Positions 47,565-60,775 of a stretch of 64,000 nt of DNA are shown here, one piece after another. The notes under the pieces were generated by a model. That model worked only from the letters and a program-made list of their open reading frames with translations, had not been told where the DNA came from and did not search any database. Origin of the DNA: Oryza sativa Japonica Group (lineage: Eukaryota; Streptophyta; Magnoliopsida; Poales; Poaceae); the NCBI RefSeq assembly GCF_034140825.1, contig NC_089037.1, forward strand, positions 35,369,001-35,433,000, given 5' to 3'. The position numbers and the translations under genes were made by a program. How positions within the stretch are numbered: position 1 is the first letter of the stretch; each line of letters opens with the position of its first letter.

Positions 47565-49501
47565 CGTTATGATTTATGAAGCATAGGCATAAACAGAATC
47601 TAATCCCTGGTTTTGAAATGTATCACCACATCAATCAACAGTTACAAAGCAGTTGCATCGAACCAGCAGGAAATGGAGCTGAAAAAACAAACAAGAAGTG
47701 AATCCCATCAGCATGAGGTGTTAGAAAAGTAAACAAAAAAAATACTGATACTAACTTTTTAAGAATCAAACCAGCAAACAGAACAGTCTTCATTGACTAT
47801 TCCTAACTATATGGTGAAATGAGATATGGATATATTGTCTGATATGAATGTCACTTCTCTTGGTTCTATAACTGATCTTTATCTAGCTACAATGGAAGCA
47901 TACGGTCCAGCACTATCATACATATAAATCTCCCAGCAAAAACAATAATAATACTAAAAATGATCCAAGCAACATAGGGGGACTCTAATTATCCAGTTCT
48001 CCCAATTTATGACGAAAAATCTCCATCTATACTACCACCAAGTCCAAACAATATGGCACCTAGCTACTAATCAAACACAATCAGAGTATCTCCCACTAAT
48101 CGTCGGAAACCCGACCCAAAGCAGGTTATGTACTTTCCCCCAAAATTTTGGGAAACAAGCTGGTATGAGAGCAATCCAACAAAACCCACAAATAGCAGGA
48201 TGGATTGGACAGGACAAATTAGATTGGTTGCTCAAACAACAAATTACCCTACGAGCAATCCAAGCATGCTGCATTAGGGCTTCCGTACCAACCACAAATG
48301 AAATCACGCTGCAGAATCCATCCCCCGCCTGTCAACTCCTTCGAGGTGGTGGTGGTGGAGCCGCTCCTCCTCCGTCGCCGGTTAGGGTTCGATCTTGCCT
48401 TCCACCTTGCGCATCCGGGGATGGGAGGGAGATCGATGGTGGAGACGGATCTAGGCAGAGGTGGGTGGGTGCGGGGCGGTGGCGGTGGGCAAGAGAAGGG
48501 AAGGGAGCGAGGCGAGATGGGGAGAAGGGAAGGGGCAGAGGACACGCGCACGGCGCACACGCCTCTCGCGGTCTCGCACGACCTCCTCCTTGTCTCTGTC
48601 TCTGCCTGTCAACTGACGGGGAAAATAATCGAGAGCACCCAATAAGTAAATTAAATTTTTTAAATTTGATTTCGTAGTTGATTTTTAGATATTTTTAACC
48701 TATTTTTATTAGTATTGATGGATAGATATATAAAAGTTTTACTTCTAAAATGATTTTTATTCTTGATAAGCTGTTTTGATTTATTAGTTTTGATTTATTA
48801 GTGAATATGGGTAACCGATGAGGCTCCGAGACATTAGATGCTTAGCGTGAAACCGGTGAAAAGTATTTGCTTTTGTCCTATTTTTAGGAATAGGGAGATA
48901 TATTTTTTTGAAATTTTTTAAAACATAAATGAATTTGAATTTTTTTCTCATAAACATAAACTACTATCTATTAGAAATCGGTTGGAAATTTTTCGAAAAA
49001 AATCTCACAATTCCAAAGAAAAAATGCCAATGTACCAAACACTAACTTGGTCCAACCCAAATAATATAGCCTAGATATGTGATATGTAGTTGTACCTGCA
49101 CGAACGATCGTCAAACCACCATCTTAACAAATAAAAGGAAAGCGAGTACATTTCATTTTAGTTACTTTATTATCATTGTCTTGTTTTGATAATCATTTAA
49201 CCAATATTTTACCTTTCGCACTTCAAACCACCCTAATTTATACATGAAGAAAATGAGCACACCATACCGTTGAAAATATTGGCGTTACGAATCCCAAGAC
49301 ATCGATGCATTAAACTTCCCTACTTCCAACTCTTGCTAGTATCGTCCGTATCATTGGTAGCCTCTAATAACCAGTCACGTGACACGACACTAGCCAAAGG
49401 GTTTCATTGATTACGCAGAAGGTGACTATAAGCCACAACGTCTATTAAAAAAAACTGCATGTAAAACTTTTTTATATGCATTCTTAGCGATTTAAAAGAT
49501 A
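47565..49501. other. Upstream region of the Sec14-like gene and spacer
   Basis: The GC-rich block at about 48310-48580 (CCGCC, GGTGG runs) is likely the transcription start and a 5' UTR exon of the minus-strand Sec14-like gene, with a 5' UTR intron down to 47.7 kb. 48640-49500 is AT-rich spacer without a recognised gene. Confidence 0.5.
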
Positions 49502-49756
49502 CTCCATCCTTTTCAGGTTTTAAGACATTTTGACTTCAGTCAAAGACAAACTGTTTTAAGTTTGACTAAGTTTGTAGACAAATATAGTAATATTTATAAT
49601 ACTAACTTAGTTTCATCAAATCAATAATTAAATATATTTTCATAGTAAATTTGTCTTGGATTAAAAATGTTACTACTTTTTTCTACAAATTTAGTCAAAT
49701 TTAAAGCAGTTTGACTTTGACTAAATCAAAACGTAAATAACTTGAAACAGAGGGAG
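49502..49756. mobile_element. Stowaway MITE
   Basis: Left CTCCATCCTTTTCAGGTTTT and right AAACAGAGGGAG are inverted repeats flanked by TA on both sides, with inner inverted blocks (GTCAAAGACAAACTG, CAGTTTGACTTTGAC-like). 255 bp. Confidence 0.82.
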
Positions 49757-50185
49757 TATGTTGAAAAAGAAACTATGTTAAAAAGATCTTAAAATTTAAA
49801 TTTAAAATTTAACTTTGGCTTATTCTTTTTAGGGCAGCTGATGGGTCCGAAGACCTTTGGAACTTTGACTGTAACCCCAACATAGCTTATTGGATGATCC
49901 ATACCAGCATTGTTCAGTTGTTGTGTGATAACTCAAGCTGCGTGAGTCGTCCGGTTAATCCAAACCCTTCGAACGCGATCAAATGGTTGTAGCGACATCA
50001 AAGAGTGCTTTATGCGCATATTACTGATCCTGTCCACAAAAAAGCCTCTGTCCGTAGAAACTTCTTCCCCAAATATTGGCACCCACTCCCTGACCAAACG
50101 ACTCGTTCCCACAAGTCCGCCACACATAACGAAAGATCACCTCTCAGAGGCTGTACGTGGGACCCACTGGTGTACACGAATGTTC

Positions 50186-50372
50186 GGGACCCCACCTGCA
50201 GAGAGAAACCATGCTCGATACGCGTGAAAAATACACCTACTACATCGACACTTGACCTGTGGGAGCCCAACTGGGACCCCACCTGCAGAGAGAGAAACCA
50301 TGCTCGATACGCGTGAAAAATGGAGTACTCCTACTCCTACTACATGGACATTTGACCTGTGGGGGCCCAACT
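50186..50372. repeat. Direct repeat of 87-100 bp upstream of HSP70
   Basis: Two copies, 50186-50272 and 50273-50372, each starting GGGACCCCACCTGCAGAGAG, running through CCATGCTCGATACGCGTG, and ending with TTGACCTGTGGG(A/G)GCCCAACT. The second is longer by a short CTACTC expansion. Confidence 0.88.
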
Positions 50373-50463
50373 TGCAGTAACAATAGTTTAATGTACGAAC
50401 TGGGCCTGGATGGGCCACGCCCCCGCGATTCCGGGAGGGGAAGAGGCCGACCGTGCCCGCCAC

Positions 50464-50470
50464 TATAAAA
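50464..50470 (+). promoter_or_regulatory. TATA box of the HSP70 gene
   Basis: TATAAAA lies 165 bases before the ATG, followed by a CT-rich leader. A partial heat-shock element (AGAAACTTCTTCC) lies far upstream near 50056-50068; no strong HSE array is seen close to the TATA box, which fits a largely constitutive cognate gene. Confidence 0.75.
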
Positions 50471-50628
50471 GCACCGCCTCGCCGCCGCACACGGAGGCCG
50501 CAGCCGCACTCGCCTCCTCTCCTCCACTCCTCCTCCCGCATCCGCGGAAACCCTAGCCTCCTCTCTCTCTCTCCTCGTTCACTCGTTCCTCGCGCCGCCG
50601 CCGCGACCCGCGAGCGGGAGGAGGAGCC

Positions 50629-53600
50629 ATGGCGCCGACCAAGGGGGAGGGGCCAGCGATCGGCATCGACCTCGGGACGACCTACTCGTGCGTGGGGGTG
50701 TGGCAGCACGACCGCGTCGAGATCATCGCCAACGACCAGGGGAACCGCACCACCCCCTCCTACGTCGGGTTCACGGACACCGAGCGCCTCATCGGGGATG
50801 CCGCCAAGAACCAGGTCGCCATGAACCCCATCAACACCGTCTTCGGTGAGTAACGCCACGACGCTTTTGCCCTGTTTCTGATTCGATCTGTGTACTGTTG
50901 CGACTAGATGTGTGATCTGTGTTTCGCGTAATGTGATGCCCGATTTGCTAGATCCGTCAAGTCTAGTACATGTTTAGCACTGCTCCAATGCGAGAGACGC
51001 AATGCTTGATGTACTAGCCGGTAGGCGGAATAAGATCTGCATTATGATATTGTAGGTGAAAATAGGCGATGTTTTTAACAGAAAACGACTGGTGATTTGG
51101 TATCACAGTTTTTTCGTTGGGCTGGGGAAGAGCACGCGCTGAAATTTTTTAAGATTACACCACTGATTTTATCACCATCATTATTATATAATTTCATAGT
51201 GACGTCTGAATATATTCAGTACAAGGTAGATCTATATAGCAGGAGCATAGTCGATTAATTTCTATGGCTCTGTGTTGTTGATTTGTTGGCCACGTAGGAA
51301 CTTGCCGGTAGAAAATAATCACTCTAGTTTCAATCAGAACTGTTGGATAGAAGAATCAGTTGTTTGTAATCATGTACAGTTCTTTCATGTACGTTCTTTC
51401 TTTGTCTCCCTATAAAATTGTGCTGTCACTTTTGGACTGAACTGCTATTTGCATATGTTGATGTTATGGAAGGGAAAGATTGAATCAGTCGGCGTGTGGC
51501 AACTTGCACTTATTTTTACATTGCATTGCTATGGTGCTGTTAGGGCCTAGTGTGAATTAGAATTAATGAAACAGAGAGGCCTTTACATGAAAGTGCTTTC
51601 TGAATCATGCTTAGGATGTCAAAAAAATGGAACTAAAGTTGGCTGTTATTCCTGATAAATGAGAGTCAAACTGTCCTTTTGTGACTGAAAAGCTGCATGT
51701 CAATTATCTTAGTAATCCATTCTGTATTAGGTGTGCAACTCGTCATATTCAATAGTTCTCTTCATGCTTTATTGAATGGTTTGCTATGCTCAGTTGCTCA
51801 CTACCAACAGCCAGCCACTTGGAATGGATCCAGCCGCTTGGAATGTATCTGTTTTTTCTTTGTTTAAATTGATTATTGCACAGCTATAAATTATATTAGA
51901 TTATTTTTTGCTGCTCTGTTTCTCATTGCTCTTGATTATACTTTCTTTTCTCATGTAAGTAGGCTATATATACATTTTAGTTTCTGCATATGCTGAAGAT
52001 TGTTATTCAACAGGTTTATTTCCCAAAAGTAACTGACGCCATTGCACAACCTGTTTTGATCCACAGGAATTTAGTTAGTACATTACTTGCAAATGTCCGG
52101 GCATTAAATATAATTAAGTTTCACCCATACACCTTAAGCTATATTATGTGTTTGTAAAAGCGCCAATAAACGTTGTATATTTTCGCATTTATGCTTATAC
52201 CCTCAATTTTCAACGTTTTATTGCTCATAAATTAGAATTGTTATGAAAGCAGGCTGGTGTATTGAAAGTAAATACTGTTCTTGAGAAATAATTTAGGATA
52301 TCTGCTTTTGTTTGTATTGTTTGGTTATTTGCTTTTGTTGGTATTATTTAATTTTTTATTTGTTGTTTTAATTCTCTATTTTAAGGTACCTGCTGATTAA
52401 AGTAGGCTACTATTACCATGAAAACCAGGATAGTCACAATTGGCTTATTTTTAATTTATCTATAAAGTTTTAAACTAGACTTTTTATTGAATTCAGATAA
52501 TGTTATCTTGCATGTTGTTAGATTTAAAACTATTCCACCAACACTTTTTACTTGACGATTTCTTGTTTGCGAGCTGTAATTGTTATGATCATTGCAGCTT
52601 CATTCAGCAGCTGTGATGTTCTTGAACTTGTGCTTCTTTCCTGTTTTGAAAAAAATCTAGCTGATAAATGCAAAACAGGCAAAACCTTTGTGATGAACAA
52701 TAAGATTAGCAGTCTCTTTCGTCCGCTACTATAATGGTTCACTATCTTTTCTCGTCCAACTCAAAGCAAGGACATGAATAATATTTTGCAATCATCTTTA
52801 TTATCTTAACTTCTTTATCTTCTATTCATGTTAACAATTACCTTTTCTTGATTAATGCCAATATATCCAATTGAGATTTCTGAATACATCTTTCACTTTG
52901 CAGATGCCAAGCGTCTTATCGGCAGACGGTTTTCTGATGCCTCTGTCCAGAGCGATATCAAGATGTGGCCTTACAAGGTTATTCCTGGCCCAGGGGATAA
53001 GCCTATGATTGTAGTGCAGTACAAGGGTGAGGAGAAGCAATTCTCTGCCGAAGAAATTTCATCCATGGTTCTTATCAAGATGCGTGAGATCGCTGAAGCT
53101 TACCTAGGGTCAACTGTGAAGAATGCTGTTGTCACTGTTCCTGCATACTTCAATGATTCCCAGAGGCAGGCAACTAAAGATGCAGGTGTTATTGCGGGTC
53201 TTAATGTTATGCGTATCATCAATGAGCCAACAGCTGCTGCAATTGCTTATGGTCTTGACAAGAAGGCGACTAGTGTTGGTGAGAAGAACGTGCTCATTTT
53301 TGACCTTGGTGGTGGTACTTTTGATGTCTCCCTCCTTACCATTGAGGAGGGTATTTTTGAGGTGAAAGCAACAGCTGGTGACACTCACCTTGGTGGGGAG
53401 GACTTTGACAACCGCCTGGTGAACCACTTTGTCCAAGAGTTCAAGAGAAAGCATAAGAAGGATATCAGCGGGAACCCCAGGGCTTTGAGGAGGCTCAGAA
53501 CATCATGTGAAAGGGCAAAGAGGACCCTCTCCTCCACTGCCCAAACTACTATTGAAATTGATTCCCTCTTTGAGGGTGTTGATTTCTATTCCACCATCAC

Positions 53601-54636
53601 CAGAGCCAGGTTTGAGGAGCTTAACATGGACCTCTTCAGGAAATGTATGGAGCCTGTGGAGAAGTGCCTGAGGGATGCAAAGATGGACAAGAGCACTGTC
53701 CATGATGTTGTCCTTGTTGGTGGTTCAACTAGAATCCCTAGGGTTCAGCAGCTTCTGCAGGATTTCTTCAATGGGAAGGAACTCTGCAAGAGCATTAACC
53801 CTGATGAAGCTGTGGCATACGGTGCTGCCGTCCAGGCTGCTATCCTTAGTGGAGAGGGGAACGAGAAGGTGCAGGATCTTCTTCTCCTTGATGTGACTCC
53901 ACTGTCTCTTGGTCTCGAGACAGCGGGAGGTGTGATGACAGTGCTCATCCCAAGGAACACCACCATTCCTACCAAGAAGGAGCAGGTCTTCTCCACCTAC
54001 TCCGATAACCAGCCTGGTGTGTTGATTCAGGTCTATGAGGGTGAGAGGACACGGACCAGGGACAACAATCTCCTTGGCAAATTTGAGCTGTCTGGAATCC
54101 CTCCTGCCCCTAGGGGAGTCCCTCAGATCACTGTCTGCTTTGACATTGATGCCAACGGTATCCTGAATGTGTCTGCCGAAGACAAGACAACTGGCCAGAA
54201 GAACAAGATAACCATCACAAATGACAAGGGAAGGCTGAGCAAAGAGGAGATAGAGAAGATGGTTCAGGACGCCGAGAAGTACAAGTCCGAGGATGAAGAG
54301 CACAAAAAGAAAGTTGACGCCAAGAATTCCCTGGAGAACTATGCTTACAACATGAGGAACACTATCCAAGACGAGAAGATTGCTTCCAAGCTGCCAGCTG
54401 ACGACAAGAAAAAGATTGAGGACGCGGTCGAGCAGGCGATCCAGTGGCTGGACAACAACCAGCTCGCTGAGGTTGAAGAGTTCGAAGACAAGATGAAGGA
54501 GCTGGAGGGCCTGTGCAACCCAATTATTGCCAAGATGTACCAGGGTGCTGGTGCCGACATGGGTGGTGGAATGGACGATGATGCTCCGGCTGCTGGTGGG
54601 AGTGGTGCTGGCCCTAAGATTGAGGAGGTCGACTAA
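50629..54636 (+). CDS. HSP70: Cytosolic heat shock cognate 70 kDa protein, 2 exons
   Basis: Exons 50629-50845 and 52904-54636 encode 649 aa, standard for cytosolic HSP70. The ATPase domain has the signatures [28 protein letters not shown] and [16 protein letters not shown]. The substrate-binding domain and lid follow, and the protein ends GPKIEEVD, the TPR-cochaperone tail of nuclear-cytosolic HSP70. It folds nascent and stressed proteins with J-proteins and nucleotide-exchange factors. The single 2.06-kb intron splits the Asp codon of the conserved [12 protein letters not shown] block, the usual position in plant HSC70 genes. No breaks. Which rice paralogue this is cannot be settled by eye. 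Confidence 0.97.
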
Positions 54637-57600
54637 ATCAATACACCTTCGTATATGTGATGAGAAAAATATTGATCATACACCTTTTGTTTTCAAATCC
54701 CAGTTGGCAATCATACCACTTGGGCTACTCGTACTTTCTGTTAACTAAAGACTTATTATCACCTGATGCTTGAGTTTGGACTTCTAGTCTCAGATTCGAA
54801 CAGACATTCAGTAATGTGATGATGTTTCAGTTTTTACCAGGTGGCCGCGGCAGAATTACCCCTTTTGTTTTACTGCTGTATTACAATTGCAATTGATTAT
54901 GCTAGGTGGGTTTGGCCCCCGGTTACTTAAATATGTTTTAAATGTTTAATATGCTTTAAATGTTTTAAATGTTTTGTTAGTGAAACAGCGTTATTTGCTG
55001 ATCTGTTGATGAGAGTGTTCCACTGTCCAGTTTATCTTGAACCGGGGTGGAAACACATGTAATAGCTAGACCAGGCCTGTGCTTTTCATAATGCTGCTAG
55101 CTAATGCTATCCTTGATAGTCCTATATGTCTTGTTACTTAGTGCCGTGCCGCTGTGATTAATTAACCCCTGGCTCCAAACATGCTGCCCCCGTTGCTGTT
55201 GCGATGCAATTATCATCGTCAGTCGTCACGCACTCACGCAGGTTGGTTAAGCTGTGTACTCAGCTTAGCTCGACCGACGATAAACCTAAAGGTTCTCGGA
55301 TTAGTCCGACGATAAAGCTCGGATTACTAGTACATGTGTTGCATGTCCCGGAATCTCGCTCACATCCTGCGATGTCGGGAGAAGAAAAGGAAAGTCACAC
55401 AATGTGATCTCGCTGGGGACATACACACTACGAGGGACTATACTGCTGCGTCTTTCGCTTTAATCAGCAGGCCCAATGAGTCATAAGCAATAATAATGCA
55501 GGCCAAAGCGACCACTCCCTGGTCCTACCCGCCCAAAGAACCCACACCCGGTATCTCTGCCTTAATCATCATTACGTGCATCACCTCACCTCTTTAATCC
55601 TGTGTTCCCAACACATGATTTGCTCAGGTGATCTCTGGCTTGTACTACCAGGAGCAAGTTAGAAAGTTAATACTAAACATCACTGTACATTCATGATGAC
55701 CATCATATCAGCCAGGTACAAAGCCAGAAATTACCAAAGCCTAATGCTCACCTGGAGCTCTGCTAATAAATTGTAGGTTTTTTTCTATTTTTCAGTGGTG
55801 AATTCAGAGGATATAAACATGGTTATAGAGGAAGCCTGCGTCTAAAGCCCTAGCTGCGTTAGGCTTGTATCTGCCCTGATATCAGCCGGTGTAGAGGCTT
55901 AGATGCCTTCATTGATGAGCGAGAACTTCTATTATCCTAAAGAATATTACCAATTCGCTACACAATCTAACTGCTCAATATTGATTTCATCTGCAATTCA
56001 GCACCAGTAGCAATACTGCACTTGTTCTGCAGACTGCAGCAGAGAACAGTGTGATGGACTGTCAGTATTAAAAAGGAGAAAATAAAGGAAACAAAAGCAG
56101 GGCGAGCGTTTATCACTTTATCGGCATTCTGGGGTTGCGCTTTTCACCGGCAGTTGGAAATCCAGTCCTGACGTATGCCTGATTGACGTAAAATTCCTCC
56201 ATTTTGAGCACTTGCTGATCAGCCCATCAGCCTGTGCCTCAATCACTTGTATGTGTGTTCTAGAGTTCCACATGTTCGACATGGATGGCAGGATGGCTAG
56301 CTGCCCATGCAAACCGGCAAGATCGACTTTGAGATTGAGATATATATTTTTTATAATAAAAATGATTTACATCTTCGACATATGCTGTGTATACACAGTC
56401 AAGTAAGATGAAATTACAATTCCTTTTCTTTACATAGAGTTTCGGTGATTCTAGCGAGCTTACATGTTCGTGAGCTAATTAAGTTAGTTAATTACCTGCC
56501 ACTGATGATTCCATGATACTATCTAGAATTCCTTCTAAATTAATACCTCAAGGGTCATGTTTTTAACAAAAGGTGATGCTGTTCTCTCGGTCCAAGAGGA
56601 ATCCAGACCTTATCTAATGGGTTAATTATTTTGTCAGTGTTGAGGCTTCACTGCGCCACGTACAATCTCCAAAGCAGAAATGAGCAGTTGCAGTAGTGCG
56701 CACACAATGATACAAATTATCAGAGGAAGCAAAAGCGGAGCAGAATCTTAACTGCTAAAGCAATTCGCCACAAAGTCGAATGATGAAAGATTACTTGAGT
56801 ATAGCCAAGCAACATCGCCCATCTGAACTTTCCTGTCGACATTTTGAACATAAACAGCATAAGAACCTTATAGCATAAATATACAGCTGCAGGTGTGGCA
56901 CCTTCAAAATATATGCAGTTTACTATACTAGTTAATCCGGATTGAATATACATGCATGAACAATGAAGGGTTTGCAGACATGATTGAGAAATTTGACTCC
57001 ATAGATCAACAAATTTAATATAAAATAATTTGACACCCTAGTTTATCAGGTAGCGAGCAAGGACACACAGATATCTAGCTAGCAGTGTGTATACTGTAAA
57101 TGGGGCAGCACTAGATGGTAGCCGCTTATACATCATGCTCCAATCAGCTGCACTCTGGAACGCATTACCTGAATCTTTTGGAGTCCTCCATGTCTGATCG
57201 ATCAATCACTTGTACAACTACGTACTACTCTATCTAGCTAGTTAATTTGTCTCTGTATCTGATTTCTCATCGATCCCCATATGACTGAATGTCTGAATGA
57301 GAGCTCATCGGTACATGAGCTGGGCACACTAGTTAGATCCTATTGTTAATCAAAATTGTTATCTTCTGTCCAATCTCTCTAATCAGTCATGGACAAGGAA
57401 AAGTGGGGTCTATTCTGCTCGATTAAGTTAACCGGTAGCTAGCTACCTATCTAAACTAGGGAGAATAATAATAACCTAATTATAAGCGCTAATGAGCACT
57501 GATCCTAGCTAGCTTGCATTTGTTCTCTCATCATTTGCAGAAAAATAATCAGTATATGTGATATTGTGGTGGCAAAAGCAGAATATTTGACAGGAAAGAT

Positions 57601-58819
57601 TCTGCCCATGTATTATATTAAGGGAATGCCATGCATGAAAGTCAGTTAAATTTTAGTTATCGGACGACCAGAACAGAATAAGAATATGGACTGTGATCTT
57701 TTCAGATCTTGCACAATTCAAATGTGTAAAGCTTTACGATCGTTAGTGTATTCAAATGCCATGTTTGCTTAGTTTGTACAATGTGGAGGAGGGAGGAAAA
57801 AAAAGAACAAAAGGCAACAAAGCTTGCATAGATCTATTCATCTATGTAGCCTATCATCCATGAGGCCATGAATTGATGCATGTCCTGAAGTTTCCCAGTA
57901 CTTGCACACTGAACTACCAGTATCACATATTCTGCACACAGACATGTCAAGCTACAGGAGCTAGAAAGACTTGGATGAAATTAATAACCATGTAGTATTA
58001 TATATATATTGTGAATACAGACCAAAGAATTCAATTAACATGCATATATCTATATGCACATAAAGCTAATTACCTACTCATATATATTACCACATGAGAC
58101 TACTGTACGTCAGCTAGCTATAGCTAGCCATATACTATATACTTGTTAATTAGTAGTACTTAGCAGTATAAACTTTGTTTAGAGAAAGAAGGAGAAGGAG
58201 AATTCTACACCACAACCTGCTGCACCACTGGCCAAAGAGTCCAAGAGGACTAAAACTAGCAAGACCAGCTTTACTGATTTATCTCTTTCATCAAAATGGA
58301 CATAAAGTTGAACACCCTGCAAAATACACACTAGAATGCCACCCCTAGACACCTGTAGCTGCTAGCTCACATCATTTTGATAACCTCTAGCTAGCTCTGC
58401 CTGATCCAGTACTGTTAAACACCAAGATAGATATATAGATCAGCTGGTTGATAATTAACTAATAACCAGCCAAGCTAGAACAGCAAACAAACAAATCCAG
58501 CAGAGACTTCCAATAAACAGTGCATGCAGCTAGCAGCCAAGGCCACCTCTCCTTCTCCTAGAAATCTAGGGTTTTCATCAGCTTTCTCCCTGCATAAAAC
58601 CCCATTCTCTGATGATCTCTCATACTGATCCCTAGCTAGCTGGCTAGCCATGCCACATCCATTATATATCCATGCATCACACACACACACACACATGCTT
58701 ATGAGCTAAGGAAACATCACTCTTCACCATTCAACTCCTCCCATGCATATGTTTCACAACCCAATATATATAATGCAAGCACACCACTAAGACACAAAAA
58801 AATAAAGGAAAATAAAGGG
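54637..58819. other. 4-kb gene-poor spacer
   Basis: 54637 to about 54980 is probably the HSP70 3' UTR, with an imperfect TTTAAATG(T)TTTAA repeat near 54935-54977. The rest is AT-rich with only short unsupported open frames. A (CA)n run lies at 58678-58695, and ATATATATAA at about 58764-58772 is a candidate TATA box for the Dof gene. I saw no tRNA, snoRNA or convincing miRNA precursor. Confidence 0.5.
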
Positions 58820-59236
58820 GTGGCAAGCCCCCCTTCTCCCTTTTATTCCCTCTCCCTTTCATTCCCTCTCACCCCAATCTCTTTCCCTTTCTCTAGCTTC
58901 CCTCCTCTCTTCATTCTCCTCCTCCTCCTCCTCCTCTCTTTGTACCAGCTAACTCATCACCACGCAGGCCAGAGTAGTAGTAGTAGTGATATAGTTTCTC
59001 TCTTCTCACAAGCAGCTCAGCTCAGCTAGATTAGATAGAGCTCACACACAATTTCCAGCTTGCTAGTGGGTGTGTTATTCGCCGCCTTTTATCGATCCGC
59101 CTCCCCATCCTTGCATGATCCTGGGCCTAAAGCAGCTATATACCCTTATCTCACAAAGAAGAGAGGAGAGGAACAAACAAAACCCAAAAAAGAAGGCCCC
59201 AAGTAGGAAAAGATCAAAAGAAATCAATTCTATACC
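58820..59236 (+). promoter_or_regulatory. Pyrimidine-rich leader of the Dof gene
   Basis: A long CT-rich stretch (TCTCCCTTTTATTCCCTCTC onward, with (CCT)n at about 58917-58935) leads up to the Dof start codon; such tracts are common in plant 5' UTRs. Two short upstream ATG frames are visible (near 58.82 and 59.07 kb). Confidence 0.55.
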
Positions 59237-60775
59237 ATGGTCTTTTCTTCGGTTCCGGCCGTCTATCTTGATCCACCCAATTGGAACCAGCAGGTGAAAT
59301 TTTTTCTTGCTTGGCCAAGATCTTTTTTTGCTCTCTCCTTTCTTTCTTTTTTATGTAGGATGATGGCCATATATGTATGTATGTATGGCTTCTTCATGAA
59401 AAAAGCAAAACCAAATAAAATGCGCTGAGGAAATATTCCTACGCTCTTTTGAGAATTAAATCGATCTCTTGTTGAATATACCGTCTCGTCTTTTAGTTTG
59501 TGATCTTGATTTCTCGTCGCCTTTAATTCTCTTTCTTTGGTGCATGTGTGTACGTGTTTGATTTGGAATTAATGGTGGTGCTTTCAGCAACAGCAAGCTC
59601 ACCACGGTCAGCTTCCAAGTGGCGGCAACGGCGGCGGCGGCGGCGGCGGCGGAGGTGGAGTGGACGCGCACCACCACCACCACCACCACCACCACCAGCT
59701 GCCGCCGATGCCGCCGCATCACGGCGGCCTCATGGCGCCTCGGCCTGACATGGTAGCAGCGGCCGTCGCGGCGAGCGGCGGCGGCGGTGGCGGCGGCGGC
59801 CCGACCGGCGGCACGGCGGTGCGGCCGGGCTCGATGACGGAACGGGCTCGGCTGGCGAAGATCCCGCAGCCGGAGCCGGGGCTCAAGTGCCCGCGCTGCG
59901 AGTCCACCAACACCAAGTTCTGCTACTTCAACAACTACTCGCTCTCGCAGCCGCGCCACTTCTGCAAGACGTGCCGCCGCTACTGGACGCGCGGCGGAGC
60001 GCTCCGCAACGTCCCCGTCGGCGGCGGGTGCCGCCGCAACAAGCGCACCAAGTCGTCCAAGTCGTCCTCGTCGACGTCGGCCGCCGGCTCGGCCTCCGCC
60101 ACCGGCGGCACGTCGTCGTCCACATCGTCGACCGCCACGGGTGGCAGCAGCAGCGCCGCGGCGGCCGCGGCGATGATGCCGCCGCAGGCGCAGCTGCCGT
60201 TCCTGGCCTCGTTGCACCACCCGCTCGGCGGCGGCGATCACTACAGCTCCGGTGCGTCCAGGCTAGGGTTTCCCGGATTGAGCTCGCTGGATCCCGTCGA
60301 CTACCAGCTCGGCGGCGGCGCCGCCGCCGCCGCCGCCATCGGGCTAGAGCAGTGGCGCCTCCCGCAGATACAGCAATTCCCCTTCTTGAGCCGCAACGAC
60401 GCCATGCCGCCGCCAATGTCCGGCATTTACCCGTTCGACGCGGAGGCCGCCGCCGACGCCGCCGGCTTCGCCGGCCAGTTGCTGGCCGGCACCAAGGTGC
60501 CCGGCTCGTCGGGCCTGATCACGCAGCTCGCATCCGTCAAGATGGAGGACAGCAACGCTCAGTCCGCGGCGATGAACAGCTCGCCGAGGGAGTTCTTGGG
60601 CCTCCCCGGCAACCTCCAATTCTGGGGCGGTGGCAACGGCGCGGGACCCGGCGGCAATGGAGACGGCGCCACCGGCGGCAGCGGCGCCGGTGTCGCTCCG
60701 GGAGGCGGCGGCAGCGGCGGCGGATGGGCTGATCTCTCCGGATTCAACTCGTCGTCGTCGGGGAACATACTGTGA
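59237..60775 (+). CDS. Dof-type zinc-finger transcription factor, 2 exons
   Basis: Exons 59237-59293 and 59588-60775 encode 414 aa. The N-terminus [19 protein letters not shown] is a hallmark of one Dof subgroup (with Arabidopsis DOF5.1-type members). The Dof domain spans about residues 119-173: [40 protein letters not shown] and GGGCRRNKR, with the single CX2CX21CX2C finger that binds AAAG. Low-complexity runs surround it: Gly, then ten His, then Ser/Thr after the domain, and a Gly-rich C-terminus ending [16 protein letters not shown]. Dof proteins are plant-specific nuclear regulators of vascular development, metabolism and hormone responses. From memory the Dof gene here may be OsDof15; not verified. 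Confidence 0.94.

Noticed and set aside
48009-48677. 222-aa plus-strand frame
   Set aside because: It begins in AT-rich DNA and runs into the GC-rich probable 5' exon of the minus-strand Sec14-like gene; no domain or splice support.
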